The notes beneath the pieces were generated by a model that worked only from the letters and a program-made list of their open reading frames with translations, did not search any database and was not told the origin of the DNA. Below, one piece after another: positions 1 to 10,639 of a DNA stretch of 64,000 nucleotides. A program made the position numbers and the translations under genes. The stretch is from Vishniacozyma victoriae (Eukaryota > Basidiomycota > Tremellomycetes > Tremellales > Bulleribasidiaceae), in assembly GCA_017654735.1 (NCBI GenBank), contig JADPYG010000003.1:62001-126000 (forward strand). The letters run 5' to 3'. Within the stretch, counting starts at the first letter, position 1; each line of letters starts with the position of its first letter.

Positions 1-141
1 TCGAACTTGCGCTTGAAATTCGAAATGTTCAGGTTCGGTCAACTCCGATATCATCCTATATTACGTAAGAAACCGGACCGGTATCCTCGGCGCGTATCAA
101 AGAGGGATAGTAACAAGTACCATACCTTGTCAATTTCGCAC

Positions 142-1090
142 ATGGCCTACCTCGCACCCTATACCGCCCACTTGGCGCCCTACACGGCTTATATCAAGCC
201 ATGGTCGACCTACCTGACGCCCTACGTCCCCTACCTCTCTCCCCTACTCGAACCCATCCACCCAAACTTCCCATTCGCTCCCATCGATGTCTTCGGTGCG
301 ATGCGGTTATCAAGTGTAGTCAACTGGATGGCTAGCGGGGCGTTCGACCCCTCTGTCGTCATCGAGGTAGACGAAAAGGGAAAGAAGGCTACAGAGAGGA
401 GGAGGCCTCCTCTCCTGAGGGAGCTGCTGGGATTGATGATTGTCGTCTTCGGCCCTGAAACGTTCTTGGGAATGTTGACGGGTGCTCCTCCTTCATGGTT
501 GGTATCGCTCAAGATCCCTCTACTGTTCTGTATCACCCGTAAGTCTACAAACCGGGATGGAGCTGATGGTAGACGTGATCCAGACTCGAACACCCCTCTT
601 GTCTTTCCTACCAAAAGGCCCATCCCTCAAGCTAGAACTCCCACTAGCAATCCCAGACGCTGTCGGTCGTGCCCTCCTCCTCACCAAATTTTCAATCCTC
701 CCCCTCCTTCGACCTACCGCAATGACCCCATCATTACCCGCAAACCCAGCATCCCTCCTGCTTGTCCCATTCATCCTAACCGTCCCATTCGCTTCAATAG
801 TATTCTCGACACTTAATTTCTTTGCGCCAGAGATTCATCTCACTACCCCACTCGAGCTCAGGCCGGGAGGGTGGATGTTTGCCGATTCATTTGTTCCTGT
901 TGTCATTCCACTGGTATTCCTCAGCTTGATTGGACCGGTTCAGGGATGGGGAATGGGTTTGGGGGTAGGGGAGGATGAGGCAGTATTGATCTGTGCGGCG
1001 TTGACCTCGTTGATTTTCGTCGGAAGGGCGGTCTACAATTTCGGACACGAGGCTCAGGTGGGGCAAAAGAGAAAGATCAAGACTGCGTAG
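142..1090 (+). CDS. Multi-pass membrane protein, possibly TRIC/TMEM38-like
   Basis: Two exons joined over a 34-nt intron at 539-572 (GTAAGT donor, GCTGATGGTAG end) give about 300 residues. The N-terminus from the ATG at 142 is a run of about five seven-residue units of the type Y/H-L-x-P-Y-x-x. It is followed by hydrophobic segments including LLRELLGLMIVVFGPETFLG, a second half rich in LLLVPFILTVPF-like stretches, and a last helix near LICAALTSLIFVGRAVYNF. The F-G-x-E-T-F-L-G-x-L-x-G-x-P-P pattern recalls the glycine/PP loop of TRIC-type cation channels, but that link is a weak inference. The frame stays open to the left edge with another ATG at 25, so a longer N-terminus is possible. I chose 142 because the protein's repeat begins there. 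Membrane protein: fairly sure. Function: unknown. Confidence 0.6.
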
Positions 1091-1264
1091 GCGACAGGGA
1101 TGTGGGTAAGGAATTCCGGGGTACGGGATATAGAAGGACCAGAGGGTTGGGTCAGAGAGATTGTCCAAAGGGTATAGAATATGCAATTACTACAGGTCCC
1201 ATTTTTCACCCTCACCATTCTACCTTCTCACCTCTCATGTATCATGCACTCAAATCGACCCTGT

Positions 1265-1564
1265 TCACAACCCGGAAACCCTCCTGATATATGGCAACAA
1301 AGTTTTCCTACCATCAGCCAGACAACATCGGAAACTCACTTCCACTGTTCCTGACACTATCGTCAGCCACCACCAGATCGCATAACTCACCTCCTTTCCA
1401 GTCTTCCCGGGGACAGCGACTTTCCAATCCTTCTCTCCAAACTTCAGGACGTGGTTGAATAATGCGGATTTCTGGTCTTTACTCCATCCTGGTGCTGATT
1501 TGTCGGGGGTGGGTGGGGTAGTGGATTGTGATTTGGTTGAGTGGGTTGTTCGGATTGCTGGCAT
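1265..1564 (-). CDS. Small Myb/SANT-domain protein (copy 1)
   Basis: Three exons on the minus strand encode about 78 residues. After a 25-residue Ser/Thr/Pro-rich N-terminus starting MPAIRTT comes one Myb/SANT-like repeat with its tryptophans: GWSKDQ, KDWKVA and, after the first intron, CQEQWK. The C-terminus is KTLLPYIRRVSGL. The introns are 34 nt and 32 nt and end in gctgacgatag and gctgatggtag. A single Myb repeat of this size suggests DNA or chromatin binding. The neighbouring plus-strand gene encodes a paralogue with introns at the same positions. Start at 1564 is the first ATG next to conserved sequence; the frame is open further upstream but that part is low complexity and overlaps the shared promoter. 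Confidence 0.7.
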   Translation of the reverse strand: MPAIRTTHSTKSQSTTPPTPDKSAPGWSKDQKSALFNHVLKFGEKDWKVAVPGKTGKEVSYAIWWWLTIVSGTVEVSFRCCLADGRKTLLPYIRRVSGL

Positions 1565-2002
1565 TGTTGATTGTAAAGTCGAGTGATGGAGAGGAAATTG
1601 GTCTTGGATAGGAGATATGACGAGCAAAAGGGAGAATGGATTGGTGGAAAGCGAAAGAGAAAAAGACCGATTGGAGCGGTATCGAGGGACGGATGAGGCA
1701 AAGCAGGGATATAGAAGAAGCACAAGGAGAGGGAGAGAGGATCCGAGGAAGTAAATGAAGAGAACCAGGCGGAATATACGGCTGAGGGCAGAGGAGGGAT
1801 GCCTAACGACCAAAGGAGGGTCGACTCTAGGATGGTATCACCTTGACGACACTCATCTTCTCATCCCACCTCTCCCTATTCCCATCACCCTCTCCCCTCA
1901 TCGCTCTCTCCATCGCTCTCTCCATCGCTCTCTCCATCGCTCTCTCTTTGTTGCTCCTTCTTCCCTTTTCTCTCGGAATCGCTTACATCAAACAAAAGAA
2001 GA
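1565..2002. promoter_or_regulatory. Shared divergent promoter of the two Myb genes
   Basis: About 440 bp separate the ATG of the minus-strand Myb gene from the first plausible ATG of its plus-strand paralogue. It contains the 12-bp tandem repeat described separately and pyrimidine-rich tracts typical of promoters elsewhere in the window. Promoter function is inferred from gene orientation; the proximal part may be transcribed or translated if copy 2 starts at 1755. Confidence 0.4.
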
Positions 2003-2347
2003 ATGGTCCGGACCAAACCAAAACCCGAGGAGCTGGACATCAAACCATTCTCCCAAGACCTCAAAGTCGCAAGATCTGAAAGGCACAGCTGGAGGGAAAT
2101 GGACTGGAGAAGATCGAAGGGCTTTATTCATCTATGTCGAAAAGTACGGAATTGGGAACTGGACTTCTGCTGCTTTGTCAGTACCGGGAAAGAGTGCTAA
2201 GCAGGTACATTCCCCTTACTATATCCCTGTGAAGTACTTGCTGACGAGATAGTGTAGGGATCAGTGGATGTATGTCTCCCCCCCATTCTAGCTGATGACA
2301 GGAAGAAATTATCCCCATTCCTCCAGAAAGCATGTCAGACTGTCTAG
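1755..2347 (+). CDS. Small Myb/SANT-domain protein (copy 2)
   Basis: The recognisable part lies at about 2085-2347 and encodes one Myb/SANT repeat (GGKWTGEDRR, GIGNWTSAA, PGKSAKQ then CRDQWM after the first intron), ending KKLSPFLQKACQTV. Two introns follow the same pattern as in the divergent copy: one begins GTACAT in AKQ and ends cgagatag before CRDQWM, and a 32-nt one splits the Met codon. The start is unresolved. The ATG at 2003 (MVRTKPKPEELDIK, attractive as a start) is in a different frame from the Myb repeat. The only in-frame ATG is at 1755 and would run through the CATCGCTCTCTC repeat as HRSL units. Either an unseen 5' intron, a frameshift or a low-complexity N-terminus is involved. 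Probable nuclear DNA-binding protein; target unknown. Confidence 0.6.
1899..1946 (+). repeat. Four perfect 12-bp tandem repeats
   Basis: The unit CATCGCTCTCTC occurs four times head to tail without a mismatch and is flanked by further CT-rich sequence. It lies between the two divergent Myb genes. As 12 is divisible by three it could also be translated as repeated HRSL in the plus-strand gene. Confidence 0.95.
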
Positions 2348-2656
2348 CTCAACGAGGTCAACGAGGATTTAATGGGAATGTGATGGAGGAACGGACCGTT
2401 GGCAAAAATGTAAAGGATAGTCGGATCGTAGAAAGAAAGCAGTCGCTACATCATGTATCTACATCTACTCAAAGTCCGTCATTCCATCAAAATCATAATC
2501 CGGCATAGCATCGTCCATCCAGTCTCGTCACTACAATACCCTGCACCTTCTGACGACAACTCTCATTCCTCTCATCACACTTTTCATGACCTAGGATCCC
2601 ATCAGTCCACGGCCACCTGCTGTACGTGGCCGCCTCGGTGCCTATGGCAGCTCGGC
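2348..2656. other. Convergent intergenic region
   Basis: About 310 bp between the stop of the plus-strand Myb gene and the stop of the minus-strand tetraspanin. It should hold both 3' ends. I see no conserved open frame, RNA gene or repeat in it. Confidence 0.5.
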
Positions 2657-4434
2657 CTACTGAGCCCACCCATGAGGCTGCGTATACCTCTCCCTCTCCT
2701 GATCACTCCCACTACCCGTGGTCCCATACCTCGAACTCTCATCCACATCCATATACCCCCCACCCTGTGCCGGCATCAATCCAGGACTGAAATGCCCAGA
2801 ATTAGGTGTTCCGACGTACGAGTCCCTATTCCTATCAAACAAGGCCACACCCGATTGAGGCCTCGTCAATCCAGAATGAGAATTGTAGCCTGTGGACAAC
2901 GTTGATGGTGCCCTTGACGTTGCAGTGGTGAGAGCTGGGTTGGCAGCTGTAGAATAGGCTGATTCCTTTTCGTATGGATCGGCGAATACGCCGTATGAAG
3001 AGGATCGTTTGAGTGCGGCTGCCGCTGCGTCGTTTCCGTATTGTGCTGCTATTTGACTGATATCAGCACAGGGTTCACCGAAAAAAACTAGAAATACCTA
3101 CTTTGCATATTCATCCATGATAACCGCCATTGTACCCACATCCAACCTGTACTGCTTGGGAGTGAGACCTTTTCCGAATCGATAAGTAATATGGTTCGAG
3201 CAGAGTAGAGCGGCAATCATGACCCCAATTTGAGCCGGGACGAGGGCGAAACAGCAAATATACCAAGTTTCAAGGATTTGTCGTTCGATACGAAGGTAAT
3301 GGGATTTACACCCAGGCAGGTTGGACCTAGAGTAACAGAGGGGAGAGGTGGATGCTTCGATATAGGGAGAGGTGTATCCGCAGCATCGTAACTGTCATTA
3401 GCATCATGATCGCACAATATCGGGGAGCGGCTCACGGCGTCCTGGATCCTGAGACGACCGTCTGTACCGAGCTCCCTTGACCACTGGAGATTGATCTTGC
3501 CCTCTAGATTGAATGTCCTCTGTTTGTAGGCGATATATCCTGGAGAGACCATTAAACCGAGACAGACCCAGAGTAAGAACGTATAGATTGCGAGGAAAGG
3601 TCGAGAGTTGAGCATGATTCCTGAAAAGCCGAGCAAGGCTGTAAAGACCATCATCGCCGAGGCTGTAGTCGATACTGTACGTTAGCACTGGATCACAGGG
3701 GGAGCCTCAATCGGTCCAATGTGAAAGACATACAGATAAGCTCTGTCCTGTTACCCACTCGAATCACATCCGAGTGAAAGAAAACATTCGTCCAGACCAG
3801 GATAGAAGCTACCAAAGCCGCCATTCCATATAGGATCAACTATCGATCAGCACACCCCCCCAAAGGCAGGAACCGATGAACTGACCAAGATGTTTGCAAG
3901 CATCAAAACCCATTTAAACCTATTCCACCTCAATTTAGGCTGTTTCTTCTGTTTCAATCCCCCCTTGCCCAACGCAAACACTGTCCCTTCATCATCATCA
4001 ACGGTACCAACCATTCCCATCCTACTAGCATTCGTAGCGAATGCATCCCTTCCACCACCCTGTTTCTTTTGATTCCTCCCTTGCCAACTACCCGGTTGAT
4101 GTAGTTTTGTAAATTTAGCAGGAACGTAATTTACACTTAGACTGTTGGGTCTATCTTTACTTAATGATGTTTGACTTGACCGCCTTGATCCTAATGGTGA
4201 ATCTGATCTACCATAGGGGATAATAGGAGGTGCAAGGACGGGATCACTGTCATTGTATGATACTTGCATTTCGGGGCCGCCGTGGGTTTCGTTTGAATCG
4301 GGATAATAACCTGATCCCGTTGGGGATTGAGTTCGATGAGGATGGGAAAGGGGGTCGAATGAAGTTGAATCTTGTCGATGTCGGTGTGTGATACCTTGTG
4401 CAAAGTTGAGTAATTTAGATGAGCGTTGGGGCAT
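2657..4434 (-). CDS. Tetraspanin (fungal Tsp family)
   Basis: Five or so exons on the minus strand encode about 450 residues. A 170-residue polar cytoplasmic N-terminus (MPQRSSKLLNFAQG start) precedes the first TM helix (WVLMLANIL joined across the 3840-3885 intron to LILYGMAALVASILVW). Two more helices lie around MMVFTALLGFSGIML and FLAIYTFLLWVCLGLMV. The extracellular loop begins, across an intron, with LRCCGY, the CCG hallmark of tetraspanins, and has further cysteines at PLCYS and PGCKS. The last helix is ICCFALVPAQIGVMIAALL. The C-terminal tail is long, Ser/Tyr/Gly-rich and ends PHGWAQ or similar. The long N-terminal extension is unusual for animal tetraspanins but occurs in basidiomycete members. 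Family assignment is firm; partners are unknown. An upstream in-frame ATG at 4503 is a possible alternative start. Confidence 0.9.
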
Positions 4435-4608
4435 ACTGAGTATAGGGTTGAGAGTGTGTTGAAAGAGAGAAGAGGAGGAGTATGTAACCAAGTGAAACGT
4501 CAAAACAAGGTCTCGCGCTTTTTACCCTGAATATCCAACACCGCCATGAGACAGGGGTACTATTTACATACATACATATACAACCAGCTATATGCATACT
4601 ATACATTA

Positions 4609-7600
4609 CTAGATAGCAAGCCACAGTGACTTGGCCTTGACAAGGTCCATGGATCCAGTGGCAGTATACAACAATATTAAATTATGAGCAGCACTACACG
4701 CAAGGGAAGTACGGCGAATATCCTGACTGTCAGCATCAATTTCTCTCGTAACTCACCTCTTTAACATCCTCGTGTTCCTCCGCGTCCATCCGCTCCTGAA
4801 CTATCTCTAAAACTTTCTCATAATGTACAACAGCGAGATGCGGGACACCTGTCATCAGTCACGTCTGAGCGGGGACCTACCTATGCCATGGAATGATCTG
4901 CCGTAATTATATTCTACTTCTTCCTGCGATTCCGGGTCTTTTGAAGCTAGTTTTCGGTACTTTGTCAAGAATGCCAGGCCCTAGTCATCAGTCAGTGTTC
5001 CAATCAGCAGTACTAGAGGACAGACCTGGGCGATCTGGTAATTCCGATTATCCGATTGCCTATTCATCGACCGCCCAAAGAACGCTTGGGTAATCATGAA
5101 ACAGATGTAGGCATCGTACGGATTCAGCTCGTACGCCCTCAGCAGATAATCTGTCGTCAGCTTTATCCTTGTAGACGAGAATAGAGGAAGAAGGGCGTAC
5201 AGAGGGCACCATGGTGACTAGCAGACGACAGCATATACTGCCCATAAAGAGTACTCCAAGCAGGCGAAACCCTTGTCGGTCTTTTCGTCTCCTTCCTCTC
5301 CCCCACCACCTCTTCCTCCTCCTCTTCCACCTCATCCTCATCCTCATCTTCATCCATGGCTTCCCCCAAAGTCTCTGGAGCAGCCTTGCTCTTCCTTCCC
5401 TTCTTCTTCTTCACAGCAACCTGCCCATCATCATCATCATCCACCCTCCTTTCATCCACTTGATCACCCAATAACTTTGAGATACCCGGTTGAGGAGGTA
5501 TAGCCCATCTCTGGATTCGATGGGAGAAATGCATCCCTTTCGCGTCGATTGCATCTTCGTAAATACTCATTTCGCGATGTATGAATCGTTGGAGGGTGAG
5601 GGAACACCATGCGTCATGTGCCGCTTGGCCACCGCCAGTGAGCGCCGCTTGGAGGAGGTATAAAGGTTCAGGTCGGAATTGATTGGCTTGGGATAGTTTT
5701 CGGCAATGATAGGCGACTTTGGCATATAGCTTGGATCGCTGGGCGCATGCTGCTTGTCAGCAAAATTTACAGGGGGACGTACCGATGATGGTGAGCCTCA
5801 AAGCTATCTCGCAACGACGAGAGTAAAAGATAGCCGAGAACATCATATGTTCCAGGATCTCTAGCGCCACTTCATTCTCGTGTTTGGCCATGAGTACACA
5901 GCAGTACTACCGTCAGCGACATAGACACGAGGGCTTACCTTGATGACGAGGGACAACCAGTCTTCCCTACTCAATCCGTAGAACTCGGTCATTCGGACCA
6001 GGACCGTCCCAGCATCCGACGCGACGTTCTCCTCCACTTTCATCAGCGCACGTCCGAGAATAGGACTCACGACCTAGCGACCGCTCCAACCGATCTTGAA
6101 TAGCCAATACATCCACATCAACAAGTTGTCCATGCGTCTTCAATTTCGTCTTTGATACCCTCGATACCCCCTACTTGTTAGCACAATCTTCGCGTTTCAA
6201 AATGGCACTAAAAGTAAAGCTCACCCTATGCCGAGTAAACATTTGCTTAGCCATCCGATGATTATCAATCATTGTCCCAGCACTATGGATAAACTCGTCC
6301 AAAGCCCCTACATCCCCTTCCTCGAGTAATCGTTCAGCTGTAAGAACCTCTTGCCAGAGAGCAACCATTTTCTGCCTCATTTGATCCTCTAGTACTCGCT
6401 TTGTCAAGCTTCTCTCGGCGTTCTTGTCGGCTTTAGAGACTCGAGGTTGGGATCTGGACGTCGGACCCTGTTGAGCTCGACGACGAAGTACTATCATTAG
6501 CTCCATTTGAGGGGGGGGGGGGGGGGCTTGCCATCAGTCACGATCTCTAGAGCTTCGGCCTTTTGACCATCTTCCTCTAGGAGATTTGCTAACCGTAGCC
6601 TAGCTTCCAGGTGATCAGGATCTTCCGCAACCACTATCATCAGCCCTCTCCTACTTTACATGGACTCACCCCATCGGAGATACTCCATCGCCTCTTTGGG
6701 TCTTCCAGTTTGATGCAGACAGACTCCAAGCGCAAAGATATTGGAAGGTTCATCCTCGATCTATCGTCAGACTGCACCATAGGGGAGGACTCACGGCATC
6801 TTCCTCGTTGATGGATGCAAAGCAGTCTAGAGCCTTATCCCATAGTTCCCGCTTCATCAATGCTTGGCCTAATTCCACAAACATGTCTTGGTGTGTCACC
6901 ACATCCAGCTGTAGTATCTCTGCGATATGGCCCTGTCATCAGCACAAGATCTGGACAAGAGTACTCACGAAAGCCTCCTCATCGTTCCCCAGCCTCAATC
7001 TCAGTAACGCAAGTCGATGCCTCAATCCAATATCCAGCTCATTCCCGCCCTCTTCCCCATCCACCGCATACTCCCGATCATCCTCGAATGTATCCCAATA
7101 CTTCTGCTCCCCTCGACCTTGTAACCATCTCTGTCCCCTTCTGACAATTTCAACAGCTTCCTCCAATTTCTCTGTAATACTCAATATATCCACAAGAGAC
7201 ACGACATGTTCTAATTCCATCGTATTCGCCTCATCGTCCTCATCATCTGAAGGTGGATGAGGGTATGTTTCGAGATGATAGTCGAATGCTGTCCTGTAAG
7301 CTGACGAGCCGAAAGCGTATTGTTTCGTCTCTATGATGAGGGGGTGGAAATCTTGTAGGAGCTGGAAATTGTTTGCAGATTCCGGGTCGTGCTTGAGCAT
7401 TCGCTGGAAAGCTTTTACCGCCTACCATCAGTCTCTCATCTCAAACAGAGGGCATACCTTGTAGCCGCTACCCTGTGCCCGGTGGATATTGGCAACCTCC
7501 CACAAAGCATCCACATCACTCGGATCAATCCTCAGAGCTTGCGTAAGGCAGTAGAGGCATTGATTCGTTTGTCCAAGTTCCCTATCATCAGCCCTCGGTC

Positions 7601-8597
7601 TTATGTACCATCTCCAATGGAAGAACTACTGGCGGGGACTGGATGGGGGACTCACTTGAACTCTGCCGCCAGAGACGCCCACTTTTCCCCATCGCGATCG
7701 ACATGAGCAGCAAAGAACCTCATTTGTCTAGCTGCCTCTTCTTTCCCTAATTCCTCACAACATGACGCCAGAGAACTCCAGGCTTGAGGGATATACTGAT
7801 CATGCCTTACTACCTGGAGATAGATCTCTAGAGCTTCTGAAGCACCGTGGACGGCGTAGGCTGCGTTTGCTTCTCCCAGTAGGCGAGCTACTTCTGGTGT
7901 TGGTCGGTGTTCACGAGTCTGTTATTAGTTCACCTACAGGAGTGACATTGAGTTTGAGAGAGCGGGTCGGAAGGACAAGAAGAGGAAGAGGAGGACATAC
8001 CCTCTTGGAGACCTTCTCCCCACCACCTAGAAAATCATCCTCATCATCATCAATATCCGCCATCAACTCTTCGAATCTCGTATCGTCAACTCCCAAGTCC
8101 CCACCACTAGCAGCTTTCGATACAGAGTCCGCAATCATACTATCATCAGCTCTCCCACATCGCTTTCCTTCGTGTAGTGGATGTCAGGGGACTCACTCGA
8201 AGACGGTATCCCCCTCCCCATCGCCCTTCTTCTTCCCCTTCCCCTTCTCCTTCCCAACCCCAACAACTCTAGTCTTGATAACATCCTTCCTCCTCTCTTT
8301 AGGGACTTTCAATCTCCTCTCCTTCTTGCCTTCTTTCAAAGCTTTGACTCGCGCAGCTTTAGAAGCAGCAGCCTCCCCTTCATCAATATAATCATCCCCA
8401 CTCCCACTTAATCCTGATGAACTAGCTACGCCTACTGATTCTGAATCCGAGTCGGAGGATGATGAAGAAGAAGAAGAAGATTCCGGGTCGGATCCTGCTA
8501 AGATACCCCCTATCTCAACCAGAGGAGGTGAGGGGGTATTCAAGCCTTCGCGCTCGGGAGAGTAATGCTCGAATAAAGGCTCGCGAGGGAGCGACAT
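4609..8597 (-). CDS. TFC4: Transcription factor TFIIIC TPR subunit (Tfc4/Sfc4, tau131)
   Basis: Large multi-exon gene of roughly 1,050 residues. It starts MSLPREPLFEHY with an acidic serine-run region and a lysine-rich segment, then a second acidic patch (ADIDDDEDDFLGGG). A long array of tetratricopeptide repeats follows: AYAVHGASEALEIYLQVVR, PQAWSSLASCCEELGKEE, ANTMELEHVVSLVDILSI, HRLALLRLRLGNDEEAF and RLANLLEEDGQKAEALEIV. A basic/acidic linker (VAVKKKKGRKSKAAPETLG followed by Glu/Asp runs) sits in the C-terminal half, and the protein ends VKAKSLWLAI. This order (acidic N-terminus, TPR array, charged linker, TPR) matches the TFIIIC subunit that contacts TFIIIB and helps recruit RNA polymerase III. 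One intron (6491-6531) has a GC donor and a run of 16 G on the plus strand. The gene lies head-to-tail with NUP54. Confidence 0.85.
6491..6531 (-). other. GC-AG intron with a C16 tract in TFC4
   Basis: Read on the minus strand, the exon ending GACTGATG is followed by GCAAGC, then 16 consecutive C (G at 6511-6526), then AATGGAGCTAATGATAG and the next exon. The joined frame reads EIVTDVLRRRAQQ without a break, so the donor dinucleotide must be GC. The intron is 41 nt. Confidence 0.75.
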
Positions 8598-8742
8598 GGT
8601 GAGAATAGGAGTACAAAAGGTAATATTGAGAGTTGACAGATTCACCTCCACTTTAGATTAGATATGGTAGTCAAACAGGGTACATAAACAGTATGCATAC
8701 ATTCTCCTAGAATATGCATATGCAGCCACACTGCATCTTAGA

Positions 8743-10492
8743 CTAATGCCTGGCTTCGCCGAGCTCCGTCAATCCCTTTGCAATGACTCCCTCGTCAAAT
8801 TCCATCTTGTTCAAAATTCCCGTCATTCCCTCCAATGCCAATTGATGTTGCCCAAGAATCTATCATTAGTTCCATCCTGACCAGGAGAGTGGGGGAAGAG
8901 GAGGTGACAAGAAAAGAAAAGACTCACCTCCCCAATCTGAGCCTGAGCCTCAGGATCAGCCAACCACCCAACATCCTGATCCTGCCTGACTGGAAACCTC
9001 CTCAATTCCGCAATCCTCCCCCTCAAATGATTAACCTGAGCCCTCAAACTTTCTTTACCCCTCTTTGACGTTCCCTCTAACTCCAGCTTGGACGATTCAA
9101 GTTTATGTATAATATCAGCTGTTGTGGATGCATCTGCTGATCCTTCTGGGGGTAGGGCTTGATCGATTTGGAAAACTAGGCGAGACAGGCGGTCGTGGAG
9201 GTTTGTCTGGCGGGCTTGGAGGTTACGGGTTCGGGCATCTGTTGCCCATGCTTTTTGGCGTGTGTGACGAAGGGCGGAGGTTACTTCCTAATTGATCAGC
9301 TCTGCGATTTGGAGACAATGTGGAGCGGACCTTTGTGATGTGTTGCTGCATAGCTGCCATTTCAATCTGTTTCTGACGACGTTTCTGGAGATCCTGGGGT
9401 CCATTTACCGCTACGGGTATTCGCCTGACTTGTCAGCATTCCCCCTGGGAATCACTTTACGATCGAGGAGCCGTTTGTCATTGACGTACGAGGTAGGATC
9501 AGGGTTCTCCCGACTAGCCATCTCCCACAACGCATCATCAAGTCCCTGTCTTCCATACTGATGTGTAGTCCCCTGGTCCACTACAGTATACACGAACGTC
9601 TACATATCAGCCAGTACTTCATTTGACGAGAGAGAGGACCTACCTTGAATTTATATTCTGCCGAAGCTGGATCCCAAGAGTTCTTGACTTTCATCATCCT
9701 AGCTTCAATATCCAATTCCTGAGTCCCTCCCCCGATTGTTGATTGCCATAAATTACTTTGTTGGGGTTGTGTTGACGATCCGAGGTTATTGTTGTTGTTG
9801 TTGGTATTTCCAAATTGTCCTGACTGCTGTTGCTGAGTATTGCCAAACAACGAGCCCTGTTGTTGATTATTATTCGTAGTGGTCGATCCAAACATTCCCC
9901 CTCCTTGCTGCTGAGACGTTGATCCGAACAATCCTCCCTGCTGTGGCTGCTGTTGTGTCGTTGATCCAAACATCCCACCAGTACTAGCTTGTTGTTGAGG
10001 TTGTTGAGAAGATCCAAATAATCCCCCACCAGTCGTTGAAGATTGTTGATTTGTCGTCGAACCAAACAACCCCGTACTTTGCTGTTGCTGCTGTTGGGGC
10101 TGAGTTGTTGTTGATCCAAATAATCCTGTACTCTGCTGCTGTTGCTGCTGTTGTTGTTGAGCAGGCTGACCAAACATCCCTGCTCCCGTCGCTGCTGGCT
10201 GTTGAGTCCCAAACAATGATGATCCAGCTGGCGTCTGACCTTGAGCTTGGCCTTGGCCAGGTTGTGTCTGCCCAAACAGACTCGTCGAAGCTGGCGCTGC
10301 TGCAGGAGTCGATCCGAAAGATCCGAACATGTTGGTTGCTGGTTTAGCAGCTGTCGAAGCTATCGTCAGCTATAGATTGGAGGGGGACATACAGAAGAGA
10401 TTGTTTTGAGCGGGTTGAGCAGGTTGCGCAGCAGGAGCTCCTGAACCGTTGGCCACGTCTTCTCGGTCGCGCTTACCGAATGAGAATGACAT
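8743..10492 (-). CDS. NUP57: FG nucleoporin Nup54/Nup57
   Basis: About 500 residues. The start MSFSFGKRDRED leads into a first half made of FG repeats, mainly SLFG, GLFG and MFG separated by Gln/Asn/Ser-rich spacers with polyglutamine runs. The second half has the conserved Nup54 alpha/beta module (FVYTVVDQGTTHQYGR, LDDALWEMASRENPDP, VNGPQDLQKRRQKQI), then coiled coils with RTRNLQARQTNLHDRL and a C-terminal RGRIAELRRFPVRQD. It ends KGLTELGEARH. This is the layout of the central-channel nucleoporin that pairs with Nup62/Nsp1 and Nup58/Nup49 and lines the transport channel. Several introns of about 40 nt interrupt the coiled-coil half. It shares a promoter with the plus-strand gene at 10640. 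Confidence 0.92.
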
Positions 10493-10550
10493 CTTGGGTC
10501 CAACCTCTTGGAGAAGAGGGGGAGATAGTTTGGTGATAGGTGAAGAGTGG

Positions 10551-10571
10551 TAGTAGTAGTAGTAGTAGTAG
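10551..10571 (-). repeat. CTA x7 trinucleotide repeat in NUP57 5' leader
   Basis: Seven perfect CTA units (TAG on the plus strand) lie 59-79 nt upstream of the NUP57 ATG, between it and the divergent neighbour. A similar CTA run lies just ahead of the ERV29 ATG at 38182. Confidence 0.85.
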
Positions 10572-10639
10572 AGAGAGAATTCACGTTCAACGTTAGCATT
10601 TTGAATGTGGCGTTCCATTCTTCATCGTCAACTACCACT

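Noticed and set aside
5211..5503. Pro/His-rich plus-strand frames
   Set aside because: Antisense to the acidic linker of the TFIIIC subunit; runs of Pro, His and Leu are complements of Glu/Asp codons.
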